Shown here in pieces: positions 10,598 through 24,200 of a stretch of DNA of 64,000 nt. Under the pieces are notes generated by a model. The model worked only from the letters and a program-made list of their open reading frames with translations, had not been told where the DNA came from and ran no database searches. Source of the stretch: Membranipora membranacea (Eukaryota > Bryozoa > Gymnolaemata > Cheilostomatida > Membraniporidae); contig OU612069.1 of NCBI GenBank assembly GCA_914767715.1, positions 1,240,001 through 1,304,000 on the forward strand, written 5' to 3'. Position 1 is the stretch's first letter; every line of letters starts with the position of its first letter. A program made the translations under genes and the position numbers.

Positions 10598-12365
10598 CTC
10601 AGTATGTAGACCTGCGACTTGTTTCTCCGAGTCAGCGAGTCTGGAGTCTAAGTCAGCACATCGAGTCGTCATACATTGTAACTCATCCACCTTAATACTC
10701 AATCTCTGGTGATTATCTCTCTCATAATAACCTGTCAGAGGAAGGAGATAGTCACAGATATACAAACAAAGCACGAGTGTGCTACATAGACTAAGTATAC
10801 TATAAACTGTCTATGGTGTGCTCAGTGGGATGTAAGAAATGTCAATCTCTAAATAAGTTGATGATTATGAGTTTAACACAAGGGCATTGTGCCTAGTGAT
10901 CATTTGCGTCACTGTTGAGAAGTAGGGAGAGCAGTCTGGGAAATTTCATGAAGAGAATTTAGTTGCCTGCTCCTTGATGTTAAAAGGACAACGTTCCAAT
11001 CATGTGAAACCTAAACCCGATGCTAGCTTAAACCACGAATTTTGACCCGCTGTTTAAACCAAGCTTGATCAATCTGCTCCCAAGCATAGAGTTGGTATAT
11101 AATAACTCTATTCTCCCATCCCAAATCCAGGCCAATCAGATCGGGCTTGATCTAGTGCCAGAGAGTTTGTCTCAAACCCCTTACTGGAGCTACTTTGAGA
11201 ACTAACAGAATAGAAGTCTCAGCTTACCTAAGAAGAAGAAATTTGCATATCAGTTTCCAAAGTACTGAAAACTTTACAAAAGATATCCTAACCAAGTTAA
11301 AGCTGTGTCTTTCCCGCAGGTGAAGATTTATGCCTCTTGGCTTAGCCAGATTAAAATAACTCTTCACTGCTCACCAAGAAACTCCAACCTACCAACATTT
11401 CTATGTGTATACAATGAACTAACCTGAGCCTCGATTTCAGCCCTCTAATTGTTCATCTTTCTGATTCTTGTGTGAAGCGCTTCAATCTTATCATCATAAG
11501 TGACTCGTTCGTTTATCTGCGTCTCCGTAGCAACCTGTAGCCTCTCTCTCAGTGTATCTCTCTCTATAGTCATCTGTCTCAAGTCTGACATAGTCTCATC
11601 TCCCTCCTAGACATAGAACGCACAATGATACAGATATAACTAATAGAAATACATGTTGTCTATGTCCACACAAAGTACATCCTTCTATGGACTAGAATAC
11701 TCCTGCTTGAGAGGGAACAGTGGATCAACATGGTTTAAAAAAAAAAATTATCATTCTGAGATTTCTGCCTATAGAAGTCATTTATTCCTGATACTAACTG
11801 TAACTGTGACATATGTTGATAGTCAGATCAATGGTAACATCAGATCAAATTTGATGGATTCCCTTTATTGGAGTCACAATTGAGAGGAAATGCCTGCCGA
11901 TTACATTAAACTATGTCCATGCAATCATAGGGTCACCACAGTACAAACATATGGAACAAATTCGAAACAAACGGGAGCATAAAAAGACACATTGTTGGAG
12001 AACGTTTTTTTTGTATTAGGTCTCTGCAGTAACTAAATGATGATTGATAAATTTGTTTCACAACTGATAAAAAAAAATGCAGCAGGGTTGCCTGTTAGTC
12101 CATGCATAAGAGCCAAGACTAGAGTGGCAACCACCCGATTGAATAAAACTGAGACCACCCAGTTAGAATTAGAGACAGTCCAGAGTAGAGCTGTACTGAC
12201 CATCTCGATTTGGTTGAGTAGATGTTGAGCAGCGAGTGACAGACTCTTAGCTGGAGTAGACCTAGCTAGCTGTAACCTGACTCTCTGTAACTCATCCTTA
12301 GTATTAGAGTACATATCCTGTAGTCTGTCTCTATCGTTAGTCAGAGATCGCACATCGCTCTCTAT
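10598..12365 (-). pseudogene. CEP135: Upstream part of the CEP135-like gene, with frame-breaking lesions
   Basis: Three further exons continue the CEP135 alignment upstream. Exon 12365-12201 (55 codons) contains RSLTNDRDRLQDMYSNTKDE. Exon 11606-11424 contains SDLRQMTIERDTLRERLQ. Exon 10731-10598, or from 10720 to keep phase, contains HQRLSIKVDEL. The middle exon has an in-frame TAG at 11445-11447. It looks like a two-base gain in CACACAAG plus a one-base gain in GAGGGC, which together keep the length a multiple of three (183 nt). About 40 residues expected between the middle and last exon are missing, and the simplest splice there is out of phase. I find no exons for the N-terminal half of CEP135 between 12366 and 15611. 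I infer a 5'-truncated, decaying copy; sequence error is the alternative. Confidence 0.62.
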
Positions 12366-15300
12366 CTGTAAATGTGGGAGATAGAGGGACTATGTGGGTT
12401 AATGTGGGTTAAATTCGCAAGTCTGTCTCTGTCCAGAGAGGTCTGAGAAATATCAGGGCCTCAAGGGCGCACCAGCCGTATTCGGCGCCAAGTTGTTCTC
12501 AGTTTGCAGGCAGGTAGGAACACATGAGGTTGTTAGGTTTTGTGCTATTGGCAATTGGCAGGATGCTCTATGTCCAGTTTCTGACAATTGAACCCAACAG
12601 GCCAAAGTTTCTCACACTACTAGAACATCGCAGCATTGAATGACAACAAGATTACAAAATTTTACCACATTACTCGGATTCCAAAACAGTAGAAGAAGTA
12701 CTCACTGTCAGCATACATGTATGAATTACAGACACGTAAATGGGGAAGACAAACACAAGATTAAATAAAAGCAAAGTAGCCTAGCTAGTAGTATGCTCCT
12801 GATCCTGAATCGGCAGCATCTAGTCCAGGAGAAATATCCTTGTGCTGTGATCTACACAGGCTAGAGGTACCCAACTGCGCCTTCTAATAAAAATAATGAA
12901 TAAATTAAACATTTTTGAAGACAACCAGCTTGGTATTTTATGATGTTATAACTTGATAAATAATTGTGCCAGTATTGTTATCTCTTTTGGGTTAGCAAGG
13001 TAGTGTGACATTTGGGTTCATGACCTGAATCAAAAGCCAATCATATTCCACTTCAAATGGGTCAATATTGTATGCGTATTCTGATTGGGTAATTCACCAT
13101 AAAACAAAAACAACACTTGCGAATCCCTATAAATTGACATGTGAACACAACTCTTGTATTGGTACAAAAATTACCAGGACATCGCTATTGCCATTTAGGA
13201 ATCCTAAACTAGCCTGCCCAGGCCACCCAAATTCCCTGATGTTGCAATGTTACGGCATATGGTCCTAGCAATGTTAAAGGAGCCAGTACATTTCACTAAC
13301 AACATTAGGCTATCTTCGACTTTTACACTTCAGTTTACTTGTAAACCTGGCTAGGTGCAACAGCCAACAACTACTGTATCTAGAGGCAATTTAGCCTGGC
13401 GGTCAACAGATTACCTTTCAACAGCTACTGTTAGCTGAAGACTTTCCGATAACCTCATCTTTATTATATTATTACATTAACACTGAATGACATCAAGTGG
13501 ATGCGATGAGTGGCCATATTCTAATGCCAGAAAGAAATGTTATCTCAAGATCTTGGCTGAAATTATACACCCAGTGGCGAATGTCTCCACTGCTCAAGTG
13601 CAATGACTTTGGAAAGTTGCCGCACTTACAAAAGTTTCGTTATCACCCGTTTCTGTTCTGGACCATCCAATGTGTACTTTGTAGGGTTGTGCTAATTTGC
13701 AACATATACAACATCAGTATCAAGCATTGCTGGCAATTATATGAGTCAAGACTAATCTGATTCCTAATAACATCAAGCCCGCCAGAGCAGAGATTCTGTA
13801 GGTTTAATGGCAAGATAACAAAGATCCAATAAGGTAAATTGAGCTCCGAATAATAATAATGAAATAATAGTAACTTTGCTAATAAACATATCTTTTCAAT
13901 ATCATGATGTGTGTGAGCGTAGCTTCTTCATTGTTTTGTGCCGATGTCAAATAGTTTGTTTTAACACTTCAAATGAATGAGCATTGTTTACTTTTGCCTA
14001 TCTCCATCGAGGATAGTTGGTGAAATGTGGGTATTTATGGTGTTTATATGGTCATTTCAGTGTGATGACTTAGATGGGGAAGGTCAAGGGCTTCAACCTC
14101 CACATATCATCTTTAGATGATGTCACACCAGGTAAAGACCGCAAGGACGGGGACGGTCCTCAATTCAATATGATAATCAGACAATTTTCCAACATTACAT
14201 CAAGGAGTCCTTGGTTGTATGTGTTTCACTCGTTTAAATGAGACATCCTCCATAATACGCACTGTTATAATTACAATTTGATCAATAAAAGAAATTCATA
14301 CATTAAAATTCACCACATTTCCATGTGCATTTTGAGTTGGTTTTGGGTTGTCACCTCTTGGCTCAACCTATAAAATATGCATCCATTCCCATGGGTAGAG
14401 CTGTGCTGAAACTTGCCTCCACCGGGACTTGAACCCGGGCCATTTTAGACAAAAGAGCAATCCCGCTGTAGCTCGTACAAGCTCAGCACGAATGAACCTT
14501 CGAGCTCAGAGCGAAACTGGAGGTAATGTCTGTGTAATATCCAATGAATGAGATTTTGGTCATCCCACAATCAATTTGTAGAGGTAAGCTTTGTGATTTT
14601 GATAGTAGGATACATTTAGGGATTCTCAAATTCAGGAACGCTAGCTTGCTTGCTATAAATCTGGGAACTTTGGCTAGGTCGGACATTTTTTGCCATTTAC
14701 AACAGTGAAGCTAAATGAAAAAAATTGGTGGTATTCCTCTCCTGTGTTTTGAGATTGCAACTCCTATTCTTGTGCAAATAAAGGAGACCAATTAGCATGA
14801 TATCACAAATCAGTATAAATTATGAAGGAATAGAAAATAACAGGATGTTGGGAAATTTACAATCTTGGGATATCAAGCAGGGCTTGGCTTACTTTTTAAA
14901 GATGTTACCAAGCTTGGCATCAAGCACCCTGATATTGATGCTCTGATGACCTACCAAACTAAGACACTTGCACTCAGATACATACACGATGAATACCACT
15001 TTATAAATGAGTTCCTAAATAAATGCCCATCAGGACGTTACCGCACCATTAAGTACATAGGTACCTGGGATCTTTTGCCAGTGTATACACCAAATTTCCC
15101 GGCTTTTTTGTCAGTGATAGTAATAAACCCATCCATCCAATTGTGAGAATGAATGCATACAGCCTAGAAGAGGCAAAAAGTCTGTTTAAACAAAGCTACC
15201 AGCAAGGCATAGAAATATGTTGTTTATCAACTATGCTATGATTTTATTTTGTTCTAACTAACTAACTCTACAGACAAACAAATTGTAATTTGATTAATAT

Positions 15301-15611
15301 GGTAAAAATAATAATAAGTGAAAAATTGTAAGATTGTGATTGTTAGGTGGTTAGGTGGTTAAAAACAATTACAGTCTAATAGAATGCGGTGACCACAGTA
15401 TTTAGTTAATGTTACAGTCTAAGACTAAAATTCCAAACAAGGATTCATTCCAGAAAATATAATTAAATCTGTGACTTTGAATGACAGTAGCAGGTGCTCT
15501 ATCATCAAAATTCTCACAGGAATGATTTCTCAGGACAGGATAATATTATGAGAAACATCTATTGAGGTAACAATTTCCAGTCGATATATTCCTACAATGT
15601 TGTAGAAAAGT
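12366..15611. other. Mostly non-coding interval between the CEP135-like and LRR genes
   Basis: The SINE fragment 12452-12535 (family 1 body, minus orientation, GGCGCCAAGTTGTTCTCAGT) lies at the left. At about 14400-14470 a tRNA-like B-box on the minus strand (GGGTTCAAGTCCCGGTGG) may mark another SINE. No N-terminal CEP135 exon is found. A 33-codon minus-strand frame at 12786-12884 follows an acceptor-like TTTTTATTAG but ends in TAG with no usable donor, so I do not call it. TTTATT at 15243-15248 (AATAAA on the minus strand) is a plausible polyadenylation signal for the LRR gene ending at 15612. Confidence 0.45.
14865..15146 (+). other. Orphan open frame of unknown origin
   Basis: This is a 93-codon plus-strand frame with protein-like composition (LGIKHPDIDALMTYQTKTLA, CPSGRYRTIKYIGTWDLLP). 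Just past its stop, another frame continues with AYSLEEAKSLFKQSYQQGIE, as if a frameshift had split one reading frame. I recognise no family. It may be a broken mobile-element protein or an exon remnant; it has no initiation or splice context that I can defend. Confidence 0.2.
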
Positions 15612-18260
15612 CTATAACTCGAAATCATTGATGTGCATCGCAATTTCCTGAATCATTTCATCGGGAACTGGTAGATTGGCTGTTACCCCAACCTGATGAA
15701 AGGGCATATGAGCCTCATCTGCCGTGTGCATAACCAACTCTAAGGAATTTGAACCTATATTAGAGGGCGGGGCTATAGTTTGAATAGCAATCTGTGCTGT
15801 AGGGTACCTATATGACTGGGGAAGATTATCCTGAATATAGCGTTTAATATCAACACAGTTTTGGATATCGCTAAAGTTTTGGATCGCATAGCTTTTCAGA
15901 GACTTTGGTTTAACAGAGTGAGCCTCGAACAGGACTAAACTTTGATCAAGGAATTCCTTGCATGGTTTGTTAGACTCTGCGTTACATATGGTAGGCCTGT
16001 ATGGATGGATTGTTGGATTATGTTGAACATATGGTGCTACGCCTCTTACTTTAGCTTGTTCCTTCTCCTTCTTTGCGTCAAATTTATTCTTGTAGTTTGA
16101 TTTGAGTGCTTGGGCAAAGGTCTCAGAATCCGGGACCATCTCAGTAGTGAGATGAAGAGAGGTGAGGGCATCATTATATCTGACACTTCTAGGGAGTCCG
16201 ATAGTGTCCTGGTTACCTACAGCTAACAGAACTTGATGTGTGGTTCCAATCTCCGGCTCATCTCTATACTTAGTTATCCTCTTTGGTTGGCCACCGCTAG
16301 ACCCAACAACATTGTTGTCAGTACCCTTGCCTGCACTCTTCTGTTTAGGAACTTTCATTTTCATTCTTGATGTTACCTGAAACCTGCATATGAATACAGA
16401 TTCGCCGGATGCTTGGTTTGTTACTCCTGTAGTTTTAATGTAGCGATCCAGGTTAGAATCACTGCTAGGTTCTGGCACTATGGTATTACTTTGGATTCTA
16501 TCTAGCTGATCCTGAGAAAGCTGTAAATGAAATAATATAACAGTGACATGTAAGTGTATTTGTGTCAAAATACAATCAAAAGAAATGCTACCAACAATTT
16601 TAGTACTGGCTAATCTGAATCTTCAAGAGAAACGAGTTTGGCTGCTTTTAAGTGGTTGTATCTAGCTAAGTCAGTACTACTCTAGTCCAAAAAGAAGTAT
16701 CTGAGAGGCTAATTTTTATCATTATTCTTCGGCATGTTTTATCTCTAGTAACTCAATAGCAAATCCAAGGAAGCTTGATTTCCTATATGCAGTAAATCAA
16801 TTTGATGTTACAATTTCCTTAGAGGCAACTGACCTTATACACATCTCCTATGTTATTGTTGTTGTAAATGGTTAACGGGACGGTCTTTGATAGTTTTTTA
16901 GAAGCTACTGGATAAGAGTTCTCGAAATCAGCAGCAATAGATATATGTCGATTTGGGAGGAAGCTAATAGTAACACAAAGTGCTGCATTCCTAGGCATGT
17001 ACCAGGTTTTCTGACCTGTTGGATGTGAGCTATATAGATCTTTAACTTCGCACTCATCAATATTTAGGGTGTGTAGATCAGATAGCTTTTCAGGACACAT
17101 GTGGGTCAGTGAGATGAGCCATTGGCCTCCTTGGTTCGGTTCGCTGTACATATGCATTACACCACTCTTCAAATGCACCAGACCTTTACAAAGGATAACT
17201 AATGTATCAGTTTGGGGTTGGGATGATTTGTTTGTTCTGCTTAAAAAACCGCTGACAACCACAACAGCTGTGATGACATTATTTACAGTCCCTTTGTCAC
17301 TGTGGTGCGTTCTCAACAGTTGCGTCACCTCACTCTGTCTTTTGTACATCATGGCCTTGTTATAGGCTAACAAGTGGTCCTATAATCAAAAGGAAAATGT
17401 AAAAATAAATCTAATCTAGAATACACTGAAACACCCCAAAATATGTCTCAATCAAGGATGTTATCAACAGTAAAATTATCATCATTTATTCCAAATACAA
17501 ACTATGACTGTTGCTTATCAGCAGTATTGACTGCTAATAAATTGAGTGGAAATTATAAACTTAGAGATCAAATTGAAAAAATAAATAAATAACTTTTATG
17601 AGGTTGGAGAGAAAATTGACAGCTATGTAACTTATTGATGGTAGTCAGAGGGTGATAACTATTTAGTTAGGTTTGATTGGTAAATCTCACCGGAGTTGCA
17701 GTGTAGCTAAAAGGATTGGGCTCTAGAGGTCTGTTAATGGGTGGGGACTCTGGCTTGCCGACAATCAGCTGCAAATCTTCCTTCAGATAGAAGTAAGCAT
17801 CTTTCCCGGTCTCTTTGTCTTTTTTCACTTCAGGGTTGAGAACAGCAAACTGGTCACAGGTAAAGTGGCACGTCTCCTCCTCCTCCTCAGGATGGCTCTC
17901 ATCAGAAGAGAGAGGCTCAAATGCTGGTAAGCTTGTGGTTACAAGATACTTTGCATTATGTTTCAGAAGTTCCACTTTATCATCTTCCTGTAAACCCTTC
18001 AGGTAGTTCTCATTATGCTCCACAATAAATTCATGCAGGAGATTATTGAAAATGAGAAAGGTGCTTGCTAGTTTGCCCGCTACAGTCGTTTCATAGAACT
18101 GTTCACTGATGGACCCAGCTATGAGGTGAAATAATGACTCACAGCTGTGCTTTGATCTGATCCAGACTACAGAGACTACTGAGTAATCATCAGCGTTATC
18201 CAACTCTGCTATCTCCTTAGGTATACCAATTTCCATTGCTGCATATGTTAGTTCCTTCTG
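15612..18260 (-). CDS. C-terminal domain exons of the LRR gene (domain not recognised)
   Basis: Three phase-0 exons. Exon 18260-17691 (190 codons) begins QKELTYAAMEIGIP and has an acidic Glu run (HPEEEEETCHF). Exon 17379-16834 (182 codons) contains CKGLVHLKSGVMHMYSEP and TWYMPRNAALCVTISFLP. Exon 16520-15612 (302 codons plus TAG) has a basic stretch (RMKMKVPKQKSAGKG) and ends EMIQEIAMHINDFEL. Boundaries are clean: TTTCAG/CAGAAGG, CCG/GTGAGA, GATTATAG/GACCAC, AAG/GTCAGT and TTTACAG/CTTTCTC. Long open exons with good splice sites make this firmly coding. No enzymatic motif or membrane segment is evident. It is joined in phase to LRR exon d1 across a 2.3-kb intron full of mobile DNA. Confidence 0.8.
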
Positions 18261-21200
18261 CTGAAAGTATTCAATCAAATAAGTGTATTGGATTTTCGTT
18301 GACGGTAGTGTTGTATTAAGCCAGCATAAAAAAAAATGAAAATGAGCCGAGCCACTGAAATTTCCCTAAATTCGGGTACGAGCCGGGTCGAGTCAAAAAG
18401 AGCGGTGAATTGGATTTACATTACGACTTCATAAGTCGATGTCCTACACTGTCTTGGATTTACATCTAGGAAATTGCTTCTATGTCTACACTGAATTATT
18501 GAGTCATTGTTATTGAATTATTATTATTATGATATATAACAATATCAACCACAAAAATGATAAGCCCATTATCCAGACAGGACATTACTACATACATATA
18601 TGAAGTTGAGACTAGTGATGGCAAATTGTCAGATTTTGGCGACACGGGACAGCATGAAAATCCGAGAAGAGACCGGGACGAGACCGAGACATATCGATGC
18701 CGATAAAACATTCTTCAGATATCACAATTTAAAAGAATGATGGATATCCATCCACTAATCACTAGTGCAAATAGCTAATAGTACATTTTAAGTTTGATTC
18801 AGTTTGTAATATATCATCTAGACATAATGAACTATGTTGATACCAAGTTTCATCAAATTCTGTCAAGTATTTATCGAATTATAGATGTCTGAAGAAAGCT
18901 TTATGTAGTGTTGTAAGCCGTTCATAATAATCACAGCAAAAGCATGACTAATAGCTATATGTTTTATGATCGTATAGTCTCCCTTTCCAACATTGTCACA
19001 CAAAAACCATAGCGTAGTGGTTAATATCGAGGTTTGGGTCCATGTGCGAATTTTGACCATCACTAGTTGAGACCCGTTAAGATGCAGACCTCTGACACGA
19101 CTTGACCCTAACATGACCCGACCACAGAAACCCGAAACCGACCCTTTGACTCCACCCTGAATACAACACTAGTTGACTGTAGTGGCATTTCAATATCAAC
19201 CACTTTCCCACTCGTGTGGTTGATAATGAAATGACACACCATTAACCCTGGCACAGTTTGAGCTAGAACTATAAAGTTGATACACAAAATAGTTTCAAGT
19301 CATTATAGGATTTCGGGTCAAAGGCCACTGCCAAAAAGCCACAGGCCCTAAGGCCACTGGCCAAAAGACCACTGGTTATAAGGCCACTGGTCGAAAGGCC
19401 ACAACCCATAAGGCCACTGGCCGAAAAGCCACTGGTCATAAGGCCACTATGGTCATAAGGCCACTGGTCAAAAAGCCACTGCCCAAAAAGCCGTTGTTTA
19501 CATAATAGAAGTCTGATATCAACATTCCATTGACATGTTTTTTGGGCCCGTAAAACAAAATTCTAGCTCTTGATATGCCATTTATAAATGATTTTTTATT
19601 TCTACTCACTGATTCCAATTTTAGTAAAGTTAGAAAAGACCTCACCCACCGTTTGCAACTAATTATTTTAAATGACTCCACCCAGACATCTTCTCACACA
19701 TTTTTTCTGTACCGTAACCCCCAATAAATAGTTTAAAATGTATCTTGATGGACAAACGAGATGAATTCCACAACTGCAGAAAACTACTAGGCAAAAACAA
19801 GATAACAGTGCAGAAACTTGGCCTTGCGGGTGACAACATAATACACATCAACGAATCCCTGACAAAAGCTGCTAACACTCTATTCTTCAAGGCTAGACAA
19901 TACAAAAAAGATCTCAACTACCATTATGTCTGGACCTACCATGGCCAGATCTTCATGCGCAAAACCAAGGAGTCTGACAAGGTCAAGGTCACTGATGACA
20001 CAATCTCTGTCCTAGTTGCACATTCGTCTCAGTCATACAACCCTCTACCACGAGCAGTATTTGAACATGCACTAATATTCTGTGAATGGACGACAGACCA
20101 GAAATCGCCGACGATTTATTTGTCACTCATGCTGATAACCTAGCTCCAAAACTGTCCCGCTGAAACTGTGTCTCAGATATAACTATTGATGAATGGATGA
20201 AAATTCAACATTAATTTCTGATAAAAATAACTCAAATTGAGATATTTTGTTTGTTTTGCAAACTCTGGGCGTTCACATGTAAAACAGAAAAGATTTTTAT
20301 TGAAAAAACATGTGTTTTATGGCCAGTGGCTTTTTGGCCAGTTGCTTTATGGCCTGTGGCTTTTTGGCCAGTGGCTTTATGGCCAGAGGATTTTTGGCCA
20401 GTGGCTTAATGGCCAGTGGTCTTTTGGGTGATCACCCATTATAGTCCTCAAATGACCAATGTTCATGACAAGGGTATAATTATTTGTAATGGATTGAATA
20501 TAAATAGAAACAATTATGAGAGATTCAAAACCTACCGATGGATCACACAGAAGCTGCTTGATCTCTGGAAGTCTTAGTATCGACTTTGGAACATTTGTCA
20601 GCTTCTCATTGCCACGGATGTCTAGTATCTCTAAGCTTCTGAGTTTGTCCAAACTGTCAAATTGAGTGTAATAAAAGTAAAGGGTGACCAACAACATTGA
20701 TTGAGCAAACATATCAATTCTAAAATATTATATATCAACTCAAAAACATTTCCAAGACTAGGTTTTCCCTCAAAGATGGAGACTCGCAAGATAGACTAGA
20801 ATGAAAAATCGGCTAAGCAGTTTGCCATGAATTGTTATGGGATTATTTATCATGTCAACAGCAAGCATAGAAATGGACAAAATACGTGATAAAGAACATT
20901 GTCACAGACTTGAAAATTTACCAATCATGTAAATCAGTAAGTCCACAGTTGCTTATGTTCAGCCCTTTTAGTTGAGTAACTTTCTTGGAGAGATGATTGA
21001 AGAATGTTTCATCAGCCATATTCCCTGACACAGATAGATGTTCTAATATTCTGAGATTGTCAAGTCTGAAAAGTTAGAAATCAAATCATGATGACACTGC
21101 TGTAAGTTGAACACAAAAAATTATTTCAGATCAATTTTAGCTTTAACTGTAACATTTTTCGTGTTTAACATAACTTAGAGATGATTCATAATGCAATTAG

Positions 21201-24200
21201 AAGCTGATTTTAGCACCAGTGTAATACTATCACGGGACATGTTGGGTATCCTCAGCCTAAATTAGAACCGAGAAAATAATATTGTGTACTTATATTGTAT
21301 ATATGTATATTGTAAACTTGTGTACAGACATTATGTCACGAAAATGCAATAAAATTTGGAATATATATCATAATTTCAGTTGGTAATCCGCCTAAGTGTT
21401 TGTGATTTGAATAGACCCTAAGCACATAATATATAGTAACAATATGAATACAGTAACTTACTGTAACTCCTTCAGTTTGAGCTTACATTCATCGATAATC
21501 AGTGTGGTTAGGCTGCCCGGCAGCACATGAGACATATCTTGTACATCAAGACCCATATTCCGAGATAGGTCTAGAATCTTTAGTTTCTTCAGGGCTTCTA
21601 GAGCTGAGCTGTAATGATAGGGTAGAAAAATCTGTAATGGTAAGAGCGTTGCAAAGAGACATCATTCGTAGATCATGGAAATTCTCTACTGCAAAATTCA
21701 TCGTCCCATAGCCACGATTCTGCTCATCTTGATCAATACTGCTACAACGCATGCATATGCATTTATCTTTTATATAAACTTTTATTAGAAGCAACGGCTA
21801 ATCTGCGCTTTGTGACATTGACACACATGTTTTACATAGTCACAGAACACAGATTAGTTGTAGTAGTGAATTCGCAAGTAGCCTGCTCCCAAAAGCATTT
21901 AGCCGGTACTTTCATAATCTGGTACAATGCACGAGTGAGAGGGACAAAACATTTTCATGACAAAAAGTGTAATGAGAATTTGTGCCCGTCCTCTTAAATA
22001 CCAAATCACCAAAGGACAACTCCTGAGCCAATCGCCAAGATATAAGAGTGCCAAGAAATTTAAATGTTTTATTTGCAAATCTTTTGTAAAACTGATAATA
22101 CTCAAGGCATAGGCTCTAGGGGAAGATGTAGTTTTATGCAAAAAAGTAATAATGATGAGTTGGATGTGTAAAACCAAGGATTGAAATCCTTGGTAAAACT
22201 CCAGAACCTTTGTTCCTCACATTTTTGTCAACCCACAGCCTCTAGCATAGAGGCGCTCCAAACTTTGTAAATCAGCCAAAAACTTAGGCAGACTCCCTAG
22301 CTGATTATCTGATATATCCATCTCCTTCAAGTGTTCTGGAAGATGGAGCCTGTAAAGATAAGCATAAATAATAACATACAACGTCTCACGACAATTCAGT
22401 ACATATTGAATTGGTTGAAGCTTCAAGAAATTTCACTATTAGTCTTAGAGCACTGCCTGTCATTTTAAAGATAACACACTGAAACCATGCAAGGACTCTC
22501 AGGATCTTCAACTGAGGATTGAACATATTTTAACTTACTGATTAGTTGGAGCAGACTGTCGGACATTCCTCAGGTCTAATATCTCCAGATCTGGTACAAG
22601 GTCTCTAAGATTATGTGGAACATCACCCCATATTCTCATGTGTGTGACCGTTATATCTGCTGTGTCTTCTTCAAACTGCGACGTCGTCTGCGGCTTCCCT
22701 TCAAAATCATCAGGCGGCTCCACTTTATCACCACTGCCATCCGAATACCAGATACAGTACTCTGATGAATGCAGATAAGATTATATTAATATATTATATC
22801 GGTTATTTGTAAAAATATCATTTTGATATTCATTATATTATGGACATTTTATCGGTAGATATGGCTTCTTGTTTATCATATAAAATATAATGAGAGAGGT
22901 CATATAGATGCAAGGTCTGAAGGGAGTCAGTAGTAGTAAGGTGTTATTTCATAGTGACATCAACCACATCATTGGCCCATCCAACTATCATATCAATGTG
23001 TGACAATCACAGCTTTCTACGGTACAACAATTTTGATGCCAGTAATCATACGGAGTCAAATGTTCTTAGCTAAGCAGACTGTAGGGAAAACTGTAGTAAA
23101 AAATTTACTATTTGTAAGGGATAGTTAATGATAGGGGAGCTACACCAATTTTCTGGAGTTTAATCCTAGTTCGATTTAATGTTTGAGAAGGTCAAAGGTG
23201 AGTACAGAAGAAAGGATATGGAAGGTTCACTTCACATATGCCGACATACCTCCATAATCGCTGACCTCATCCATATCAGGACTCAGATCAAGATTAACCT
23301 TGTAAAACAAAATAACAGTAAACAGCAGTGATTTTTACCATTAAAGTCATAGTCTCTCTTTGCACTAGGTAACATATTGAAGGTTTTAGGTCAAATTAAG
23401 AAAACTGTTTTTTTTACTCAATTTGATTTTATTAATTATAATTTAGTTTGGCTGGCGAGGATTACATCCTGAAATAATTAGATTGGACTGATTTTAGAAC
23501 AAACTTTTATTTGCAAGAATTCATGCAAAGTTCCTCAAGTGTGTGACCTGGCCTCACCTTTACTCTTTGAGTTTTAAATGGCACAAGTTTTCTCTAACAA
23601 TCCAGCAGCCTTACAAGCACAAGAACAATCTACTTTATTATTGGAGTCAATGTACTTTGCAGCTACAGAAAACTCCCGCATCTAATTTTTGCAGAGTATG
23701 CAGATAGTCATACAGTCTAGATATACTAAGAATGATGTTTTTTTTTCTCTCTAATAAGCTCTGTACTAGACTGAACACGATGTTAGGGAAGCTATCTGAA
23801 AAGGGTGAAATGATTGTTAACCAAACCATTAGAGAAGTGTAAGGTTTTAGAAGCTTATAAGAATGAGTTGCACCAAAAGCAGTAAAAGAGGTGTCCGAGA
23901 ATGACCAGGCAAAGCTGTGCTGTTTGTTGGAAGCTCCATTTGCAGTTGAGGTAACCCTCTGCAGCTGAGTAATGGGTTGGAGTTAGCTCTACAAAGCCAT
24001 GTCTCACAATAACAATAAGGGCTTAGAGTTGTGGGAAGGCCCAAACGCAATGCTAGTAAGGGTAGCTAACAGAAAAATAGATATTCGACAAGAACCCTCA
24101 CATGACCAATGATAATGCAAGTATATTATATGATGTCACAAATGATGAAGAACCAATTAGCTTCAAACTATAACTGACTGAAAATCATGATCAGTATTCA

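Noticed and set aside
12786-12884. Minus-strand exon KAQLGTSSLC... after TTTTTATTAG, as a CEP135 exon
   Set aside because: It ends in TAG with no in-frame donor and does not resemble the CEP135 segment expected there.
14483-14686. Minus-strand 67-codon open frame as a missing CEP135 N-terminal exon
   Set aside because: No coiled-coil pattern, no matching splice sites and no similarity to the CEP135 N-terminal half.
20237-20431. Open frame with repeated GQWLFGQ-type peptides
   Set aside because: It is the translation of the GGCCAGTGGC minisatellite at the end of the fold-back element.
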